A stretch of DNA of 64,000 nucleotides, taken from positions 1 to 64,000 of the forward strand of contig NZ_FMYM01000007.1 in the NCBI RefSeq assembly GCF_900096965.1, read 5' to 3'. Positions 48,799 to 59,632 of this stretch are shown piece by piece. Position 1 is the first letter of the stretch. Each line of letters begins with the position of its first letter. The notes under the pieces were generated by a model that saw only the letters and a program-made list of their open reading frames with translations, was not told where the DNA came from and searched no databases. A program made the position numbers and the translations under genes. The stretch comes from Shouchella lonarensis. Lineage in GTDB: Bacteria > Bacillota > Bacilli > Bacillales > Bacillaceae_D.

Positions 48799-49035
48799 TT
48801 AAGGTGAAGGAGCAGGGCCTAAGTCAAACACATTGACTGTGGTACCACCTCTGATACCTATAGAAGTTCCTGTAGAGAGATTGGAAACGAGTAATTGAAG
48901 TCGTGGATTAGCATCATCTGTTGTACTGACCATAAAATAACTTCCGAAGTTAACAATATTGTCTCCCACGCCTCCACCGACCATATTGGAACGCATTTGG
49001 CTTTGGCCAATGGTGATTTTTTTTTGACTGGGCAT
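48799..49035 (-). CDS. Small protein downstream of the collagen-propeller gene
   Basis: 78 residues, MPSQKKITIGQSQMRSNMVG, glycine-rich and beta-like (NIVNFGSYFMVSTTDDANPR, SIGIRGGTTVNVFDLGPAP). I do not recognise the family. It is 116 bases after the collagen-propeller gene on the same strand, and ends next to a terminator, so it may be a co-transcribed spore-surface protein. No clear Shine-Dalgarno precedes ATG 49035, and ATG 48996 is an alternative start. Codon use is normal for this genome. Confidence 0.55.
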   Translation of the reverse strand: MPSQKKITIGQSQMRSNMVGGGVGDNIVNFGSYFMVSTTDDANPRLQLLVSNLSTGTSIGIRGGTTVNVFDLGPAPSP

Positions 49036-49151
49036 TGTAGTATAAAAAGTGAATATGATACAGGAACTGTGGTAGAGCAGTTGGTGTGCGTGGTACTGCT
49101 CGTCGTGTGATGATTCGTTATGAATGTATCATTAAGGGAGTATTCGCCGTA

Positions 49152-51290
<2,139 letters not shown>

Positions 51291-51391
51291 ACGTATTTCC
51301 CCCTCTTGTTTCTTTGTGGAGAATAAGTGTAATTTAAAAAATGAAGCAGTGAGTAATGGCTAAAATTCATACATCATTTCTCCCTGTAACA

Positions 51392-51419
51392 TAAAATATG
51401 TCGACAAGAGCTGAAAGGT
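51392..51419 (-). promoter_or_regulatory. Sigma-K-type promoter of the collagen-propeller gene
   Basis: On the minus strand AC, 17 bases, CATATTTTA, fitting AC-N16/17-CATANNNTA. It matches the promoter at 4732-4759 in spacing and in the bases after the -10. Leader about 95 bases. Confidence 0.72.
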
Positions 51420-51555
51420 GTAGCATAAATATAAAAAAGGGCGATTATCAGCTTATATCTAAAGGGAAATGTCGTTCAATGCCACAAGATAACCTTTTGC
51501 CTAATTTATGGTATGATAGTAAATGAAAAATTCCCCTTTTGGAAGGATGAAGAAA

Positions 51556-52230
51556 ATGACAGTTAAAACAGCCTCGTTCATTGATCACACACTTTTACAA
51601 GCAGATGTGACAAAAGACCAAATTGAAAAGTTATGTAAGGAAGCAAAAGAGCACCAGTTTGCGTCTGTCTGTGTCAATCCGTATTGGGTGAAAACAGCAG
51701 CAACACTTTTAAAAGAAGCGTCAAATGTAGCAGTATGTACGGTCATTGGTTTTCCACTTGGACAAGCCACATCGGCGACAAAGGCATTTGAGACGACCAA
51801 TGCCATTCAAAATGGTGCAACAGAAGTGGACATGGTGATCAACATTGCGGCATTAAAAGATCGGGACGACGAAACAGTACGTGCGGATATCGCAGCGGTT
51901 GTCGAAGCAGCAAAAGGTAAGGCATTGACGAAGGTCATCATTGAGACAGCGCTACTTACAGACGAAGAAAAAGTACGTGCGTGTGAGTTGTCAGTTGCAG
52001 CCGGTGCGGACTATGTCAAAACATCGACCGGATTTTCTACAGGCGGGGCGACAGCTTCTGATGTGCAGTTAATGCGGAAAACAGTTGGTCCAAATATTGG
52101 TGTAAAAGCATCTGGGGGTGTGCGCGATCGCACTGGACTCGAAGCAATGGTAGCAGCTGGTGCAACGCGCATTGGTGCGAGTAGTGGCGTGGCCATTGTT
52201 TCTGGGGAGAAGGGGACATCAACTTATTGA
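51556..52230 (+). CDS. deoC: Deoxyribose-phosphate aldolase DeoC
   Basis: 224 residues from ATG 51556 ([20 protein letters not shown]), nine bases after GGAAGG; longer in-frame starts lie before the Shine-Dalgarno. Schiff-base lysine in [15 protein letters not shown], and VKASGGVR, are intact. It splits deoxyribose 5-phosphate into glyceraldehyde 3-phosphate and acetaldehyde. It stands alone here and its 3' end overlaps yqeW (opposite strand) by 12 bases. Confidence 0.96.
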   Translation: MTVKTASFIDHTLLQADVTKDQIEKLCKEAKEHQFASVCVNPYWVKTAATLLKEASNVAVCTVIGFPLGQATSATKAFETTNAIQNGATEVDMVINIAALKDRDDETVRADIAAVVEAAKGKALTKVIIETALLTDEEKVRACELSVAAGADYVKTSTGFSTGGATASDVQLMRKTVGPNIGVKASGGVRDRTGLEAMVAAGATRIGASSGVAIVSGEKGTSTY

Positions 52231-53160
52231 GCCCATGCGCCCATGAATCCGCTCGATGAAGCGGGCAAAAATATGTGCAAATGGCAGAACGACTAGTGAA
52301 CAGATAACATTATAAATGACACTTGCATGAGCGAGTTGCATACTTGTAGATTCCGCTAGCAAAGATGAAATATGGGCGAGAAAGCCGATGAGCGGAAAAA
52401 AGGCGATTGCACCTAAAAGATTCAGCCAAATATGGGCATAGGCGACGAGGCGTGCCGCTTTACTTGCACCAATGCTCGCAATGTAAGCAGTGAGGCACGT
52501 ACCAATGTTTGCCCCAAGCATAATGGCAATGCCAGAAGCCATATTAAGCGCGCTGTCTTGAATGAAACTCATTGCCATCGCAATCGTTGCTGTGCTAGAT
52601 TGGACAATCATTGTCATTACAGCACCAACAACGATTCCCGATAGTGCATGTGCGTTTGTCCAATGAAAAAACGTATGTGTCATCGGTTCTGCTGCTAGTG
52701 GTGTGGCAAGGGTTTCTAAACCATGCATTGCGAGAAAAATGGCACCAACCCCAAAAAAAATGCTACCCAAACAATATAGTATTTTTTTTGGAAACAAGAG
52801 AAAGAAAATACCGAGTCCGATGAGCGGCACGGCAAGGTCTGTGAGTCGAAAGGCAATCAATTCTAATGTGAAGCAAGAACCAATATTTGTGCCTAGAATA
52901 ATACCAATTGTATGGCGAAACGTCAGAAGTTGCGTCGCAACGAAACCAACAACCATGATCATCACAATTGTGCTGCTTTGAAAGATGGCGGTAATGACTG
53001 TACCAATGATAAGCCCTTTCCAAGCCGAGTCGGTGGCCCTAAGTAAAATGGGTTGTAAACGCCGGGCGCCGATTTGCATTAACCCAGAGCGTAAGATGAA
53101 CATCCCGAATAAAAATAAAGTAATAAAGACAACGATGAGAGAAAACCATTCTTGTCCCAT
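52219..53160 (-). CDS. yqeW: YqeW, Na+/Pi-cotransporter family protein
   Basis: 313 residues from ATG 53160 ([20 protein letters not shown]), nine bases after GCGAGG; GTG 53172 is less likely. Two NptA/PNaS repeats with [41 protein letters not shown] and [11 protein letters not shown]. Likely sodium-coupled phosphate transport, fitting an organism that uses sodium motive force. Same place relative to rpsU as in B. subtilis. Confidence 0.9.
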   Translation of the reverse strand: MGQEWFSLIVVFITLFLFGMFILRSGLMQIGARRLQPILLRATDSAWKGLIIGTVITAIFQSSTIVMIMVVGFVATQLLTFRHTIGIILGTNIGSCFTLELIAFRLTDLAVPLIGLGIFFLLFPKKILYCLGSIFFGVGAIFLAMHGLETLATPLAAEPMTHTFFHWTNAHALSGIVVGAVMTMIVQSSTATIAMAMSFIQDSALNMASGIAIMLGANIGTCLTAYIASIGASKAARLVAYAHIWLNLLGAIAFFPLIGFLAHISSLLAESTSMQLAHASVIYNVICSLVVLPFAHIFARFIERIHGRMGSIS

Positions 53161-53282
53161 AAAAAATGTCACCTCGCGCGATACTAAAATGGGGTCATAT
53201 CGTTCTTGTCCTATTACTATATGAATCGATTTTCATGACAAGACCAGAAACATAGGAACGTACAAATTTTTCATTCATGGAG

Positions 53283-53311
53283 TTGACCTTGTTTAAAGGC
53301 TGTATTATAAT
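53283..53311 (+). promoter_or_regulatory. rpsU: Sigma-A promoter of rpsU
   Basis: TTGACC (53283-53288), 17 bases, TATAAT (53306-53311): a near-consensus strong promoter. A CGTG/CACG hairpin follows in the leader. Confidence 0.85.
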
Positions 53312-53373
53312 GTATGAAGGCGTGTTTTCGCACGTGTTTTTAGTTTGGTTGTTTTCGGAGGGAGGGAAATAGA

Positions 53374-53547
53374 ATGGCAGAAACTCGCGTTCGTAAAAAC
53401 GAATCGATCGATGCTGCACTTCGTCGCTTTAAGAGATCAATCTCCAAAGAAGGAACATTGGCTGAGGTTAAAAAACGCAAACACTTCGAAAAGCCAAGTG
53501 TAAAGCGTAAGAAGAAATCAGAAGCGGCTAGAAAGCGGAAGTTTTAA
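53374..53547 (+). CDS. rpsU: 30S ribosomal protein S21
   Basis: 57 residues, [20 protein letters not shown], ending in a Lys/Arg-rich tail ([14 protein letters not shown]). GGAGGGAGG stands before ATG 53374. S21 binds 16S rRNA near the anti-Shine-Dalgarno. In B. subtilis yqeY follows; here only a remnant does. Confidence 0.97.
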   Translation: MAETRVRKNESIDAALRRFKRSISKEGTLAEVKKRKHFEKPSVKRKKKSEAARKRKF

Positions 53548-53554
53548 GTGACTG

Positions 53555-53700
53555 GAGCGGCTGTGTCAACAGATAGAAAAGCTTGAAAATAGTAGAAGAA
53601 ACTTCTTTCGCATTGCATGCTCAGTCATGAAGTGAAGCAGCGTAAAGAATCCCTCCATGGATTTCAACAAGCGAGGTGAGAACAAGTCCCTCGTGTAACC
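53555..53700 (+). pseudogene. yqeY: Decayed yqeY (GatB/YqeY-domain protein)
   Basis: From 53629 one frame reads LSHEVKQRKESLHGFQQAR before a TGA, closely matching the conserved YqeY segment I recall (LSREVKQRKDSLHEFxKAGR), and then EQVPRV before another stop. Just after rpsU a second frame has LERL after a stop codon, as at the YqeY N-terminus (SLLERL). The whole rpsU-nfeD gap is 390 bases, too short for the roughly 148-codon gene, and stops occur in every frame. Its position, between rpsU and the nfeD gene, is exactly that of yqeY in B. subtilis. I read it as a deleted and frameshifted remnant. Confidence 0.72.
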
Positions 53701-53790
53701 TAGCAAAACATGTTTTTCGGACTGGAATCATACATGCCAGGTTTATTGATAAAAGAAACTTATAACGATCCAAGAAATTGTCTGTATAAC

Positions 53791-53817
53791 AAGCCTCTGC
53801 CTTACGCAGGGGCTTTT
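53791..53817 (+). terminator. rpsU unit terminator
   Basis: AGCCTCTGC (53792-53800) pairs with GCAGGGGCT (53806-53814; one G-U), five-base loop, TTTT at the end. Confidence 0.8.
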
Positions 53818-53869
53818 AACATACATAGATGAGATGGCTGATGAAACCATTCGCACGAAGTAAAAAAAA

Positions 53870-53895
53870 TGAAACCTTTCTTGATCATTTTCGTA
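53870..53895 (+). promoter_or_regulatory. Sigma-W promoter of the nfeD-floA module
   Basis: TGAAAC (53870-53875), exactly 16 bases, CGTA (53892-53895), the sigma-W consensus. In B. subtilis the corresponding yqeZ-yqfA-yqfB operon belongs to the sigma-W regulon. Confidence 0.88.
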
Positions 53896-53937
53896 GAAAG
53901 AGTGATGGACCATCTACGAGGGAGGTGAGGACAGCAG

Positions 53938-55275
53938 ATGAGTAAATGGTTAAAGCTAACATTTGTTACATGGATCACTGCTTTTTTACTAACCCCGTTT
54001 TACATGCTAGCCAATCAATCACATGATGGGAAGAAGCAAGTGTTTGTCATACCAGTTGAGCAAACAGTAGAGCGTGGGTTGGAAGCATTTTTGGCGCGTT
54101 CGTTTAAAGAGGCAGAAGCTTCGGGCGCTGATCGCATCATCTTGGACATTCACACGCCTGGTGGTGCAGTTGATGCCGCAGGAAATATCGCTAACATCAT
54201 TAACAGGGCTCAAATTCCTGTAACAGCATTTATCAACAATGAGGCGATTTCTGCCGGTGCGTACATTGCGCTCAATGCGGACGATATTGTCATGGCTCCG
54301 GACGGACAAATTGGATCAGCCGGGGTCATTGATGGCGACGGAAATGCAGCAGAAGAGAAGATGCAGTCTCTTTGGATCAGTCGCATGATGACAGCTGCAG
54401 AAGAGTACGGACCAGATGGAGGACGTGACCCGGCGTACGCCCGTGCGATGGCAGACCGTGACTTTAATGTGGATGGATTTGAACCAGGTTTTTTAACATT
54501 AAATGCTGATCAAGCATATGAAGTTGGGTATGCTGAAGCAATTGCCGCTAACTTGGACGAAGTCATCACTTACCTTGGCTATGAACAAGATGACATCAAT
54601 ATTGTTCATGCTGAAGTGAGCATTGCAGAGCATCTTGCACGTTTTGTGACACATCCATTTGTCATTCCTATTCTGTTATCGATAGGAAGTCTTGGTCTAG
54701 TAATGGAAGTATATTCACCTGGTTTTGGTATTCCTGGCATCATGGGGATTAGTGCATTGCTCTTATTTTTCTACGGGCACATGGTTGCAGGTTTTGCGGG
54801 GTGGGAATCACTTATTTTGCTTGGCATTGGTGCTGTCTTGCTTGGAATCGAGATTATGGTCCCCGGGTTTGGGATTTTTGGTATACTGGGAACAGGGTTT
54901 ATTTTAGGCGGCTTGTTCATGGCTTCTTTTTCTACAACAGTGATGGTGTTTTCTGTAGCCATTGCCCTTGTTCTAACCATCATTTTAGCTGTTGTGTTGT
55001 TTGTTTTCTTTGGAGATCGAGGTCCTTGGAAGCGGCTTGTCTTACAAACGCCAGCTGTTGCAACAAGTGGCGATGAGCTCGTTCAAAGTGGTGCAGTGAG
55101 GCATTTAGTTGGCGTTGAAGGAAAGGCATTGACGGATCTTCGTCCATCTGGAATTGCACTCATTCAGGATGAACGATTAGACGTTGTTTCTGAGGGAGGT
55201 TACATTGCGAAAGGGAGCCAGGTGAAGGTTGTACATGCATCAGGGGCACGTATCGTTGTTCGAGCACTTGAGTAA
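53938..55275 (+). CDS. yqeZ: Long-form NfeD membrane protein (YqeZ)
   Basis: 445 residues. N-terminal membrane helix or signal, then a ClpP-class serine-protease domain (DIHTPGGAVDAAGNIAN; EAISAGAYIALNADDIVMAP, the Ser in ISAGAY), four to five membrane helices (from about 245), and a C-terminal OB-fold NfeD domain. GGGAGGTGAGG precedes ATG. NfeD proteins act with flotillins in membrane microdomains. Starts the sigma-W operon with floA. Confidence 0.93.
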   Translation: MSKWLKLTFVTWITAFLLTPFYMLANQSHDGKKQVFVIPVEQTVERGLEAFLARSFKEAEASGADRIILDIHTPGGAVDAAGNIANIINRAQIPVTAFINNEAISAGAYIALNADDIVMAPDGQIGSAGVIDGDGNAAEEKMQSLWISRMMTAAEEYGPDGGRDPAYARAMADRDFNVDGFEPGFLTLNADQAYEVGYAEAIAANLDEVITYLGYEQDDINIVHAEVSIAEHLARFVTHPFVIPILLSIGSLGLVMEVYSPGFGIPGIMGISALLLFFYGHMVAGFAGWESLILLGIGAVLLGIEIMVPGFGIFGILGTGFILGGLFMASFSTTVMVFSVAIALVLTIILAVVLFVFFGDRGPWKRLVLQTPAVATSGDELVQSGAVRHLVGVEGKALTDLRPSGIALIQDERLDVVSEGGYIAKGSQVKVVHASGARIVVRALE

Positions 55276-55324
55276 CAGTGCCCGGAAGTGAAATTTTTGT
55301 AAGAGAAAGAGGAGGAGAAAGAGA

Positions 55325-56326
55325 ATGGATCAAAACCTTATTTTTGTACTTGTTATTGCAGCGGTTGCGATTATTTTATTGTCAATCTTGTTTACATTCG
55401 TACCTGTTGCACTGTGGATTTCAGCCATTTCGGCAGGAGTTCGTGTAGGAATTTTTGAGTTAATCGGGATGCGCTTACGCCGTGTGATTCCGTCCCGTGT
55501 CGTGACACCACTCATTAAAGCGGTAAAAGCAGGAATCGATTTAAATACTGCGCGACTAGAAGGACATTATTTAGCAGGGGGAAATGTTGACCGTGTTGTT
55601 AATGCGTTAATTGCGGCACAACGGGCGAACATTGATTTATCATTTGAGCGCGCGGCGGCGATTGATCTTGCTGGTCGTGATGTGTTAGAGGCAGTACAAA
55701 TGAGTGTCAACCCGAAAGTTATTGAAACACCGTTTATCGCGGGTGTAGCGATGAACGGGATTGAAATTAAAGCGAAATCCCGGATTACTGTACGTGCAAA
55801 CATTGACCGCCTTGTCGGTGGTGCTGGTGAAGAAACGGTTATTGCCCGTGTTGGGGAAGGGATCGTTTCAACGATCGGTTCTTCAGAACATCATAAAAAC
55901 GTGCTTGAGAACCCGGACACCATTTCACAAACGGTGCTTTCAAAAGGTTTAGATTCTGGAACCGCGTTTGAAATTTTATCGATTGATATTGCGGACATTG
56001 ATGTCGGTAAAAACATCGGTGCAGAGTTGCAAACAGACCAAGCGGAAGCAGATAAGAAGATTGCCCAAGCGAAAGCAGAAGAGCGTCGCGCGATGGCGGT
56101 TGCCCAAGAACAAGAAATGAAAGCGCGCGTCGAAGAAATGCGGGCGAAAGTGGTTGAAGCAGAAGCGGAAGTACCACTTGCTTTATCAGAGGCGTTACGT
56201 CAAGGTCATATGGGTGTCATGGATTATATGAACTATCAAAATGTCATGGCTGATACCGATATGCGCGACGCGATTAGTAAATCGTCTAGCGATGTTCAGG
56301 ACGCTAATGTTGATGAGAACAAATAA
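55325..56326 (+). CDS. floA: Flotillin-like protein FloA (YqfA)
   Basis: 333 residues. N-terminal membrane-embedded hairpin ([21 protein letters not shown]), an SPFH-like domain ([40 protein letters not shown]) and a C-terminal Glu/Ala-rich coiled coil ([20 protein letters not shown]). It scaffolds membrane microdomains and affects membrane fluidity. GAGGAGGAGAAAG precedes ATG; 49 bases after nfeD. Confidence 0.96.
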   Translation: MDQNLIFVLVIAAVAIILLSILFTFVPVALWISAISAGVRVGIFELIGMRLRRVIPSRVVTPLIKAVKAGIDLNTARLEGHYLAGGNVDRVVNALIAAQRANIDLSFERAAAIDLAGRDVLEAVQMSVNPKVIETPFIAGVAMNGIEIKAKSRITVRANIDRLVGGAGEETVIARVGEGIVSTIGSSEHHKNVLENPDTISQTVLSKGLDSGTAFEILSIDIADIDVGKNIGAELQTDQAEADKKIAQAKAEERRAMAVAQEQEMKARVEEMRAKVVEAEAEVPLALSEALRQGHMGVMDYMNYQNVMADTDMRDAISKSSSDVQDANVDENK

Positions 56327-56415
56327 CCAATAGCCAACTGAGAAACGTTGGGACAGTGTGCGAGGACTGAACGACCTCGCCCTTGTTCCGAAGTGCAAAG
56401 GGGGGTTACACCCAT

Positions 56416-56931
56416 ATGGAAGAACTTATTGATTTTATTTTTAGCAATCCGATCCCTGCCATCATTGCGATCGGTGCGATCCTTAGTTTCTTCTCGCGTT
56501 TGCTTAAGGGAGAGCCTGTTAAAAAGGAAGAATCAGCATCTGCTTCACGCGCGGACGAACAGTCGTCAGATGAAGGGTTCGACTGGCAAGATATATTTGA
56601 TCCTGATACATGGAAAGATAAAGAGCCTGAGCCTGCATCTGCACCTGCGCCAAAATCTGAGCCTCAGATCGTAACAGCATTAGACGAGCGTGAGACGCGC
56701 GTGAAACAGGAAGAGCTAGAGCGGTTGCAGCAACAGTTAGAGCAAAAAATAAATCGTATGAAAAAACAAACAGTGGTTACACGAAAGCCACAGCAGCAAT
56801 CGCCTGCAGCAAGTCCATTGCACTTTAGCCGTCCTTCTGGTCAAGAAGCGATGCGTGCGGTTGTGTGGGCTGAAATCATCGGGTCACCTAAAGGGCGAAA
56901 ACAGGTACAATCTCGTTTGGTGAGAAGATAA
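56416..56931 (+). CDS. Small membrane-anchored protein after floA (YqfB position)
   Basis: 171 residues from ATG 56416 (MEELIDFIFSNPIPAIIAIG) after GGGGGG. One N-terminal helix, an acidic/proline-rich middle (EPEPASAPAPKSEP), a coiled-coil stretch (KQEELERLQQQLEQKINRMK) and a short C-terminal motif (AVVWAEIIGSPKGRK). It holds the place of yqfB and probably works with FloA/NfeD; I cannot confirm sequence identity with YqfB. Confidence 0.8.
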   Translation: MEELIDFIFSNPIPAIIAIGAILSFFSRLLKGEPVKKEESASASRADEQSSDEGFDWQDIFDPDTWKDKEPEPASAPAPKSEPQIVTALDERETRVKQEELERLQQQLEQKINRMKKQTVVTRKPQQQSPAASPLHFSRPSGQEAMRAVVWAEIIGSPKGRKQVQSRLVRR

Positions 56932-56982
56932 AAGCAACATGTGACCATTTAGATGGCTGTATATGATAACTGCAAATGAAGC

Positions 56983-57016
56983 AAAAGCCGTGATGTCAAT
57001 GACATGACGGCTTTTT
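56983..57016 (+). terminator. Terminator of the nfeD-floA operon
   Basis: AAAAGCCGT (56983-56991) pairs with ACGGCTTTT (57007-57015), an inner ATGT/ACAT stem extends it, and T run follows. Confidence 0.88.
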
Positions 57017-57020
57017 GTGT

Positions 57021-57048
57021 GCTATTTAAAGGGTCTTTTTCATACACT
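57021..57048 (+). promoter_or_regulatory. Sigma-E promoter of yqfC-yqfD
   Basis: CATACACT (57041-57048) matches the sigma-E -10 (CATACANT). GCTATTT (57021-57027), 13 bases upstream, is a partial -35. Transcription would start near 57055, just before GAGGGGGAG. yqfC-yqfD is sigma-E-dependent in B. subtilis as I recall. Confidence 0.65.
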
Positions 57049-57070
57049 CATACGAGAGGGGGAGAGCTGC

Positions 57071-57367
57071 ATGAAGAAAATGGCAAACAATATGAAACGT
57101 TGGTTGGGCCAACGCATGCAGCTACCGGCAGATGTCATGATGGATCTGCCACGAATTACGATGATTGGACAACTGCATATTTATATTGAAAACCATTGCG
57201 GTGTACAGCGCTTTTCACGGGAAGAAATATGTTTATTTTTAAAACAGGGGCAGTTACTCATTCGTGGAAGTGGCTTTATATTAAAAACGATTATGCCTGA
57301 GGAACTTTTATTAGAAGGACGTATTGAGCATGTGTCATTTATACAAGACGAAACGAAAAAGAAATAG
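57071..57367 (+). CDS. yqfC: YqfC, sporulation protein
   Basis: 98 residues from ATG 57071 (MKKMANNMKRWLGQRMQLPA) after GAGGGGGAG. Conserved MDLPRITMIGQLHIYIENHC and the C-terminal LLLEGRIEHVSFIQ. Small YabP-like sporulation protein in the mother cell; partner of YqfD. Confidence 0.92.
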   Translation: MKKMANNMKRWLGQRMQLPADVMMDLPRITMIGQLHIYIENHCGVQRFSREEICLFLKQGQLLIRGSGFILKTIMPEELLLEGRIEHVSFIQDETKKK

Positions 57368-57387
57368 AAATAAAGGAGAGGGCATTT

Positions 57388-58575
57388 GTGCGAAACAACG
57401 CGGCAAAACAAATACGTGGTTATGTGACAGTTGAGATCACAATGGAAGAACCAACGCGGTTATTAAATGCTTGCTTAAGGAGAAAGATAGAAATATGGAA
57501 TGTCCGATATAAAAAAGGTGATACGCTCCAGTTTGACATGTTTCTTGATCATGTTCACGATCTTAGAATGTTGTTGCGTGCATTTAAATGTAAGACAACC
57601 TTTAAGAGGCGTAGTGGATTCCCTTTCTTTTTAAAACAAATGCGCGTTCGAATTGGATTGTCGCTGGGCGTTGTTCTCTTTGCTACCATGATGATGTTAG
57701 CAGCAAATATGGTGTGGGATATTGAAATTAAAGGAGCAAGCCCGAAAGTGGCGCAGGAGCTACGTGAAGTAGTGGACGCACTTGGAATCAAACGAGGAAA
57801 ATTCCAATTTCTTTTACCACCACCGGATGAAATTCAACTTCTTGTCACAGAAGAAGTGGACGAGGCAACTTGGATTGGGGTGCGTAAAAAAGGGACGACC
57901 TTTGAATTTGAGGTTGTGGAGCAAGTGAGGCAAGCGCCAGCAGAGCGGTTAAGCCCTCGCCATCTCGTTGCTTCAAAACGGGCGGTCATTCATAAGATTT
58001 TTGTCGAAAACGGGAAAGCTTTAAAACATACAAATGATTATGTGGAGAAGGGGGATGTCATTGTTTCGGGTGTCATTGGTGTAGAGGGAAAAGAAAAGAT
58101 TGTTGCCGCAAAAGCGACTGTGATCGGTGAAATATGGTATACTTCAAATGTAACCATTCCATTAAAAAACACGTTCACAACGTTGACAGGCACGCAAAAA
58201 AACCGACGCTCACTTATGCTTGGTGGTTTTGAAGTTCCCGTTTGGGCGTTTACAAAGCCGGCGTATGAGCAGTATGAGACATTTGAGCGAGAAACAGACT
58301 GGTCATTATTTGGTTATCGGTTACCAGTTCAGTTCAAAACGACAGAACAACGTGAAACATTTTCATTTGAACGTACGTATACAGAAGAAGAGGCAAAAAA
58401 AGTCGCAATGGCAGGGGCACGGACAGAATTACGGGAGCGGCTACCGGAAGATGCAGTCATTAAATCTGAAAATATTTTGCAGCAACGTGTTGAGGATGGT
58501 ACAGTTTCATTAACGATTCATTACCAAGTTTTAGAAGAAATTACGCAAGAAAAACCAATTATACAAGGAGACTGA
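57388..58575 (+). CDS. yqfD: YqfD, sporulation membrane protein
   Basis: 395 residues from GTG 57388 (read MRNNAAKQIRGYVTVEITME) after AAAGGAGAGGG. One membrane helix (GLSLGVVLFATMMMLAANMV, about 92-112), then an extracytoplasmic domain with VSGVIGVEGKEKIVAAKATV. SpoIV-type mother-cell protein, required for efficient sporulation. Its stop overlaps the phoH ATG. Confidence 0.93.
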   Translation: MRNNAAKQIRGYVTVEITMEEPTRLLNACLRRKIEIWNVRYKKGDTLQFDMFLDHVHDLRMLLRAFKCKTTFKRRSGFPFFLKQMRVRIGLSLGVVLFATMMMLAANMVWDIEIKGASPKVAQELREVVDALGIKRGKFQFLLPPPDEIQLLVTEEVDEATWIGVRKKGTTFEFEVVEQVRQAPAERLSPRHLVASKRAVIHKIFVENGKALKHTNDYVEKGDVIVSGVIGVEGKEKIVAAKATVIGEIWYTSNVTIPLKNTFTTLTGTQKNRRSLMLGGFEVPVWAFTKPAYEQYETFERETDWSLFGYRLPVQFKTTEQRETFSFERTYTEEEAKKVAMAGARTELRERLPEDAVIKSENILQQRVEDGTVSLTIHYQVLEEITQEKPIIQGD

Positions 58576-59558
58576 TGCGATTGTCAGAAGCATTTGTAAT
58601 CCAACTAGATACAGAAGATGCTGCGTTGACGCAAGCATTATATGGTCCAGGTGATGCACATTTACACCAGTTAGAACAAGCATTATCCCTTCAACTCGTG
58701 ACACGCGGAGAGGAGATTTTGGCAACCGGAGAAAAAGGCAATGTTGATCGGGCGACCCGTGTGCTGAAAGCGCTTGTCCAAGTAGTGAGCCAGAAAATCG
58801 AATTGACGGAACGTGATGTGCTCTATGCGGTCCAATTAGAAGCGCAAGGGAAACTGGATGACTTACATGACCTATACGGTGATAAAATTACAACGACGAT
58901 TAAAGGAAAAGAGGTCCAGGCGAAAACACTCGGACAACGACATTACGTGTCTCTCATCAAAAATAAGGACATGGTTTTTGGTGTCGGACCTGCAGGCACA
59001 GGAAAAACGTATTTAGCTGTTGTCATGGCAGTAACGGCACTGAAGGAAGGCAAAGTGGAGCGCATTGTTTTATCAAGACCTGCTGTAGAAGCAGGCGAGA
59101 GCTTAGGTTTTTTACCGGGTGACTTGAAAGAAAAGGTTGATCCGTATTTGCGTCCTATTTATGATGCGTTGCATGACGTTTTAGGTGTAGAACATACAGC
59201 GAGACTGATGGAAAAAGGAACGATTGAAGTGGCGCCACTCGCATATATGCGCGGACGTACTTTAGAAAATGCGTTTGTCATTTTAGATGAGGCACAAAAC
59301 ACGACAGAAGAACAAATAAAAATGTTTGTGACCCGGTTAGGATTTGGTTCAAAGATGGTCGTCAACGGTGACTTGACGCAAATTGATTTACCAAAGGGAA
59401 AACGATCGGGATTGAAAGCTGCTACTGAAAAGTTAAAGCACGTATCTGGCATTGGATTTTCATATTTACAAGCAAGTGATGTGATTCGTCATGTGTTGGT
59501 ACAGCAAATTTTACATGCGTATGAGAGCGAAAGTCAGGAGTCTGAGGCGGGAAGTTAG
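58575..59558 (+). CDS. phoH: PhoH-like ATPase
   Basis: 327 residues. Walker A GVGPAGTGKTYLAV (about 136) and Walker B VILDEAQNTTEEQ, with SRPAVEAGESLGFLPGD. PhoH proteins are RNA-linked ATPases that sit beside ybeY in most Firmicutes. ATGA overlap with yqfD. Confidence 0.95.
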   Translation: MRLSEAFVIQLDTEDAALTQALYGPGDAHLHQLEQALSLQLVTRGEEILATGEKGNVDRATRVLKALVQVVSQKIELTERDVLYAVQLEAQGKLDDLHDLYGDKITTTIKGKEVQAKTLGQRHYVSLIKNKDMVFGVGPAGTGKTYLAVVMAVTALKEGKVERIVLSRPAVEAGESLGFLPGDLKEKVDPYLRPIYDALHDVLGVEHTARLMEKGTIEVAPLAYMRGRTLENAFVILDEAQNTTEEQIKMFVTRLGFGSKMVVNGDLTQIDLPKGKRSGLKAATEKLKHVSGIGFSYLQASDVIRHVLVQQILHAYESESQESEAGS

Positions 59559-59632
59559 AAAGGATTTTAATGAGTTAGCCCGGAGCTCCCCTCCGGCAAC
59601 CAATTTCTGAACGCTTGAATGGAGGTGATGAA

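Larger units (their letters stand above)
53548..53937. other. Gap between rpsU and the nfeD-floA operon
   Basis: No intact gene. It holds the yqeY remnant, a terminator (53791-53817) and a sigma-W promoter (53870-53895). Confidence 0.75.
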
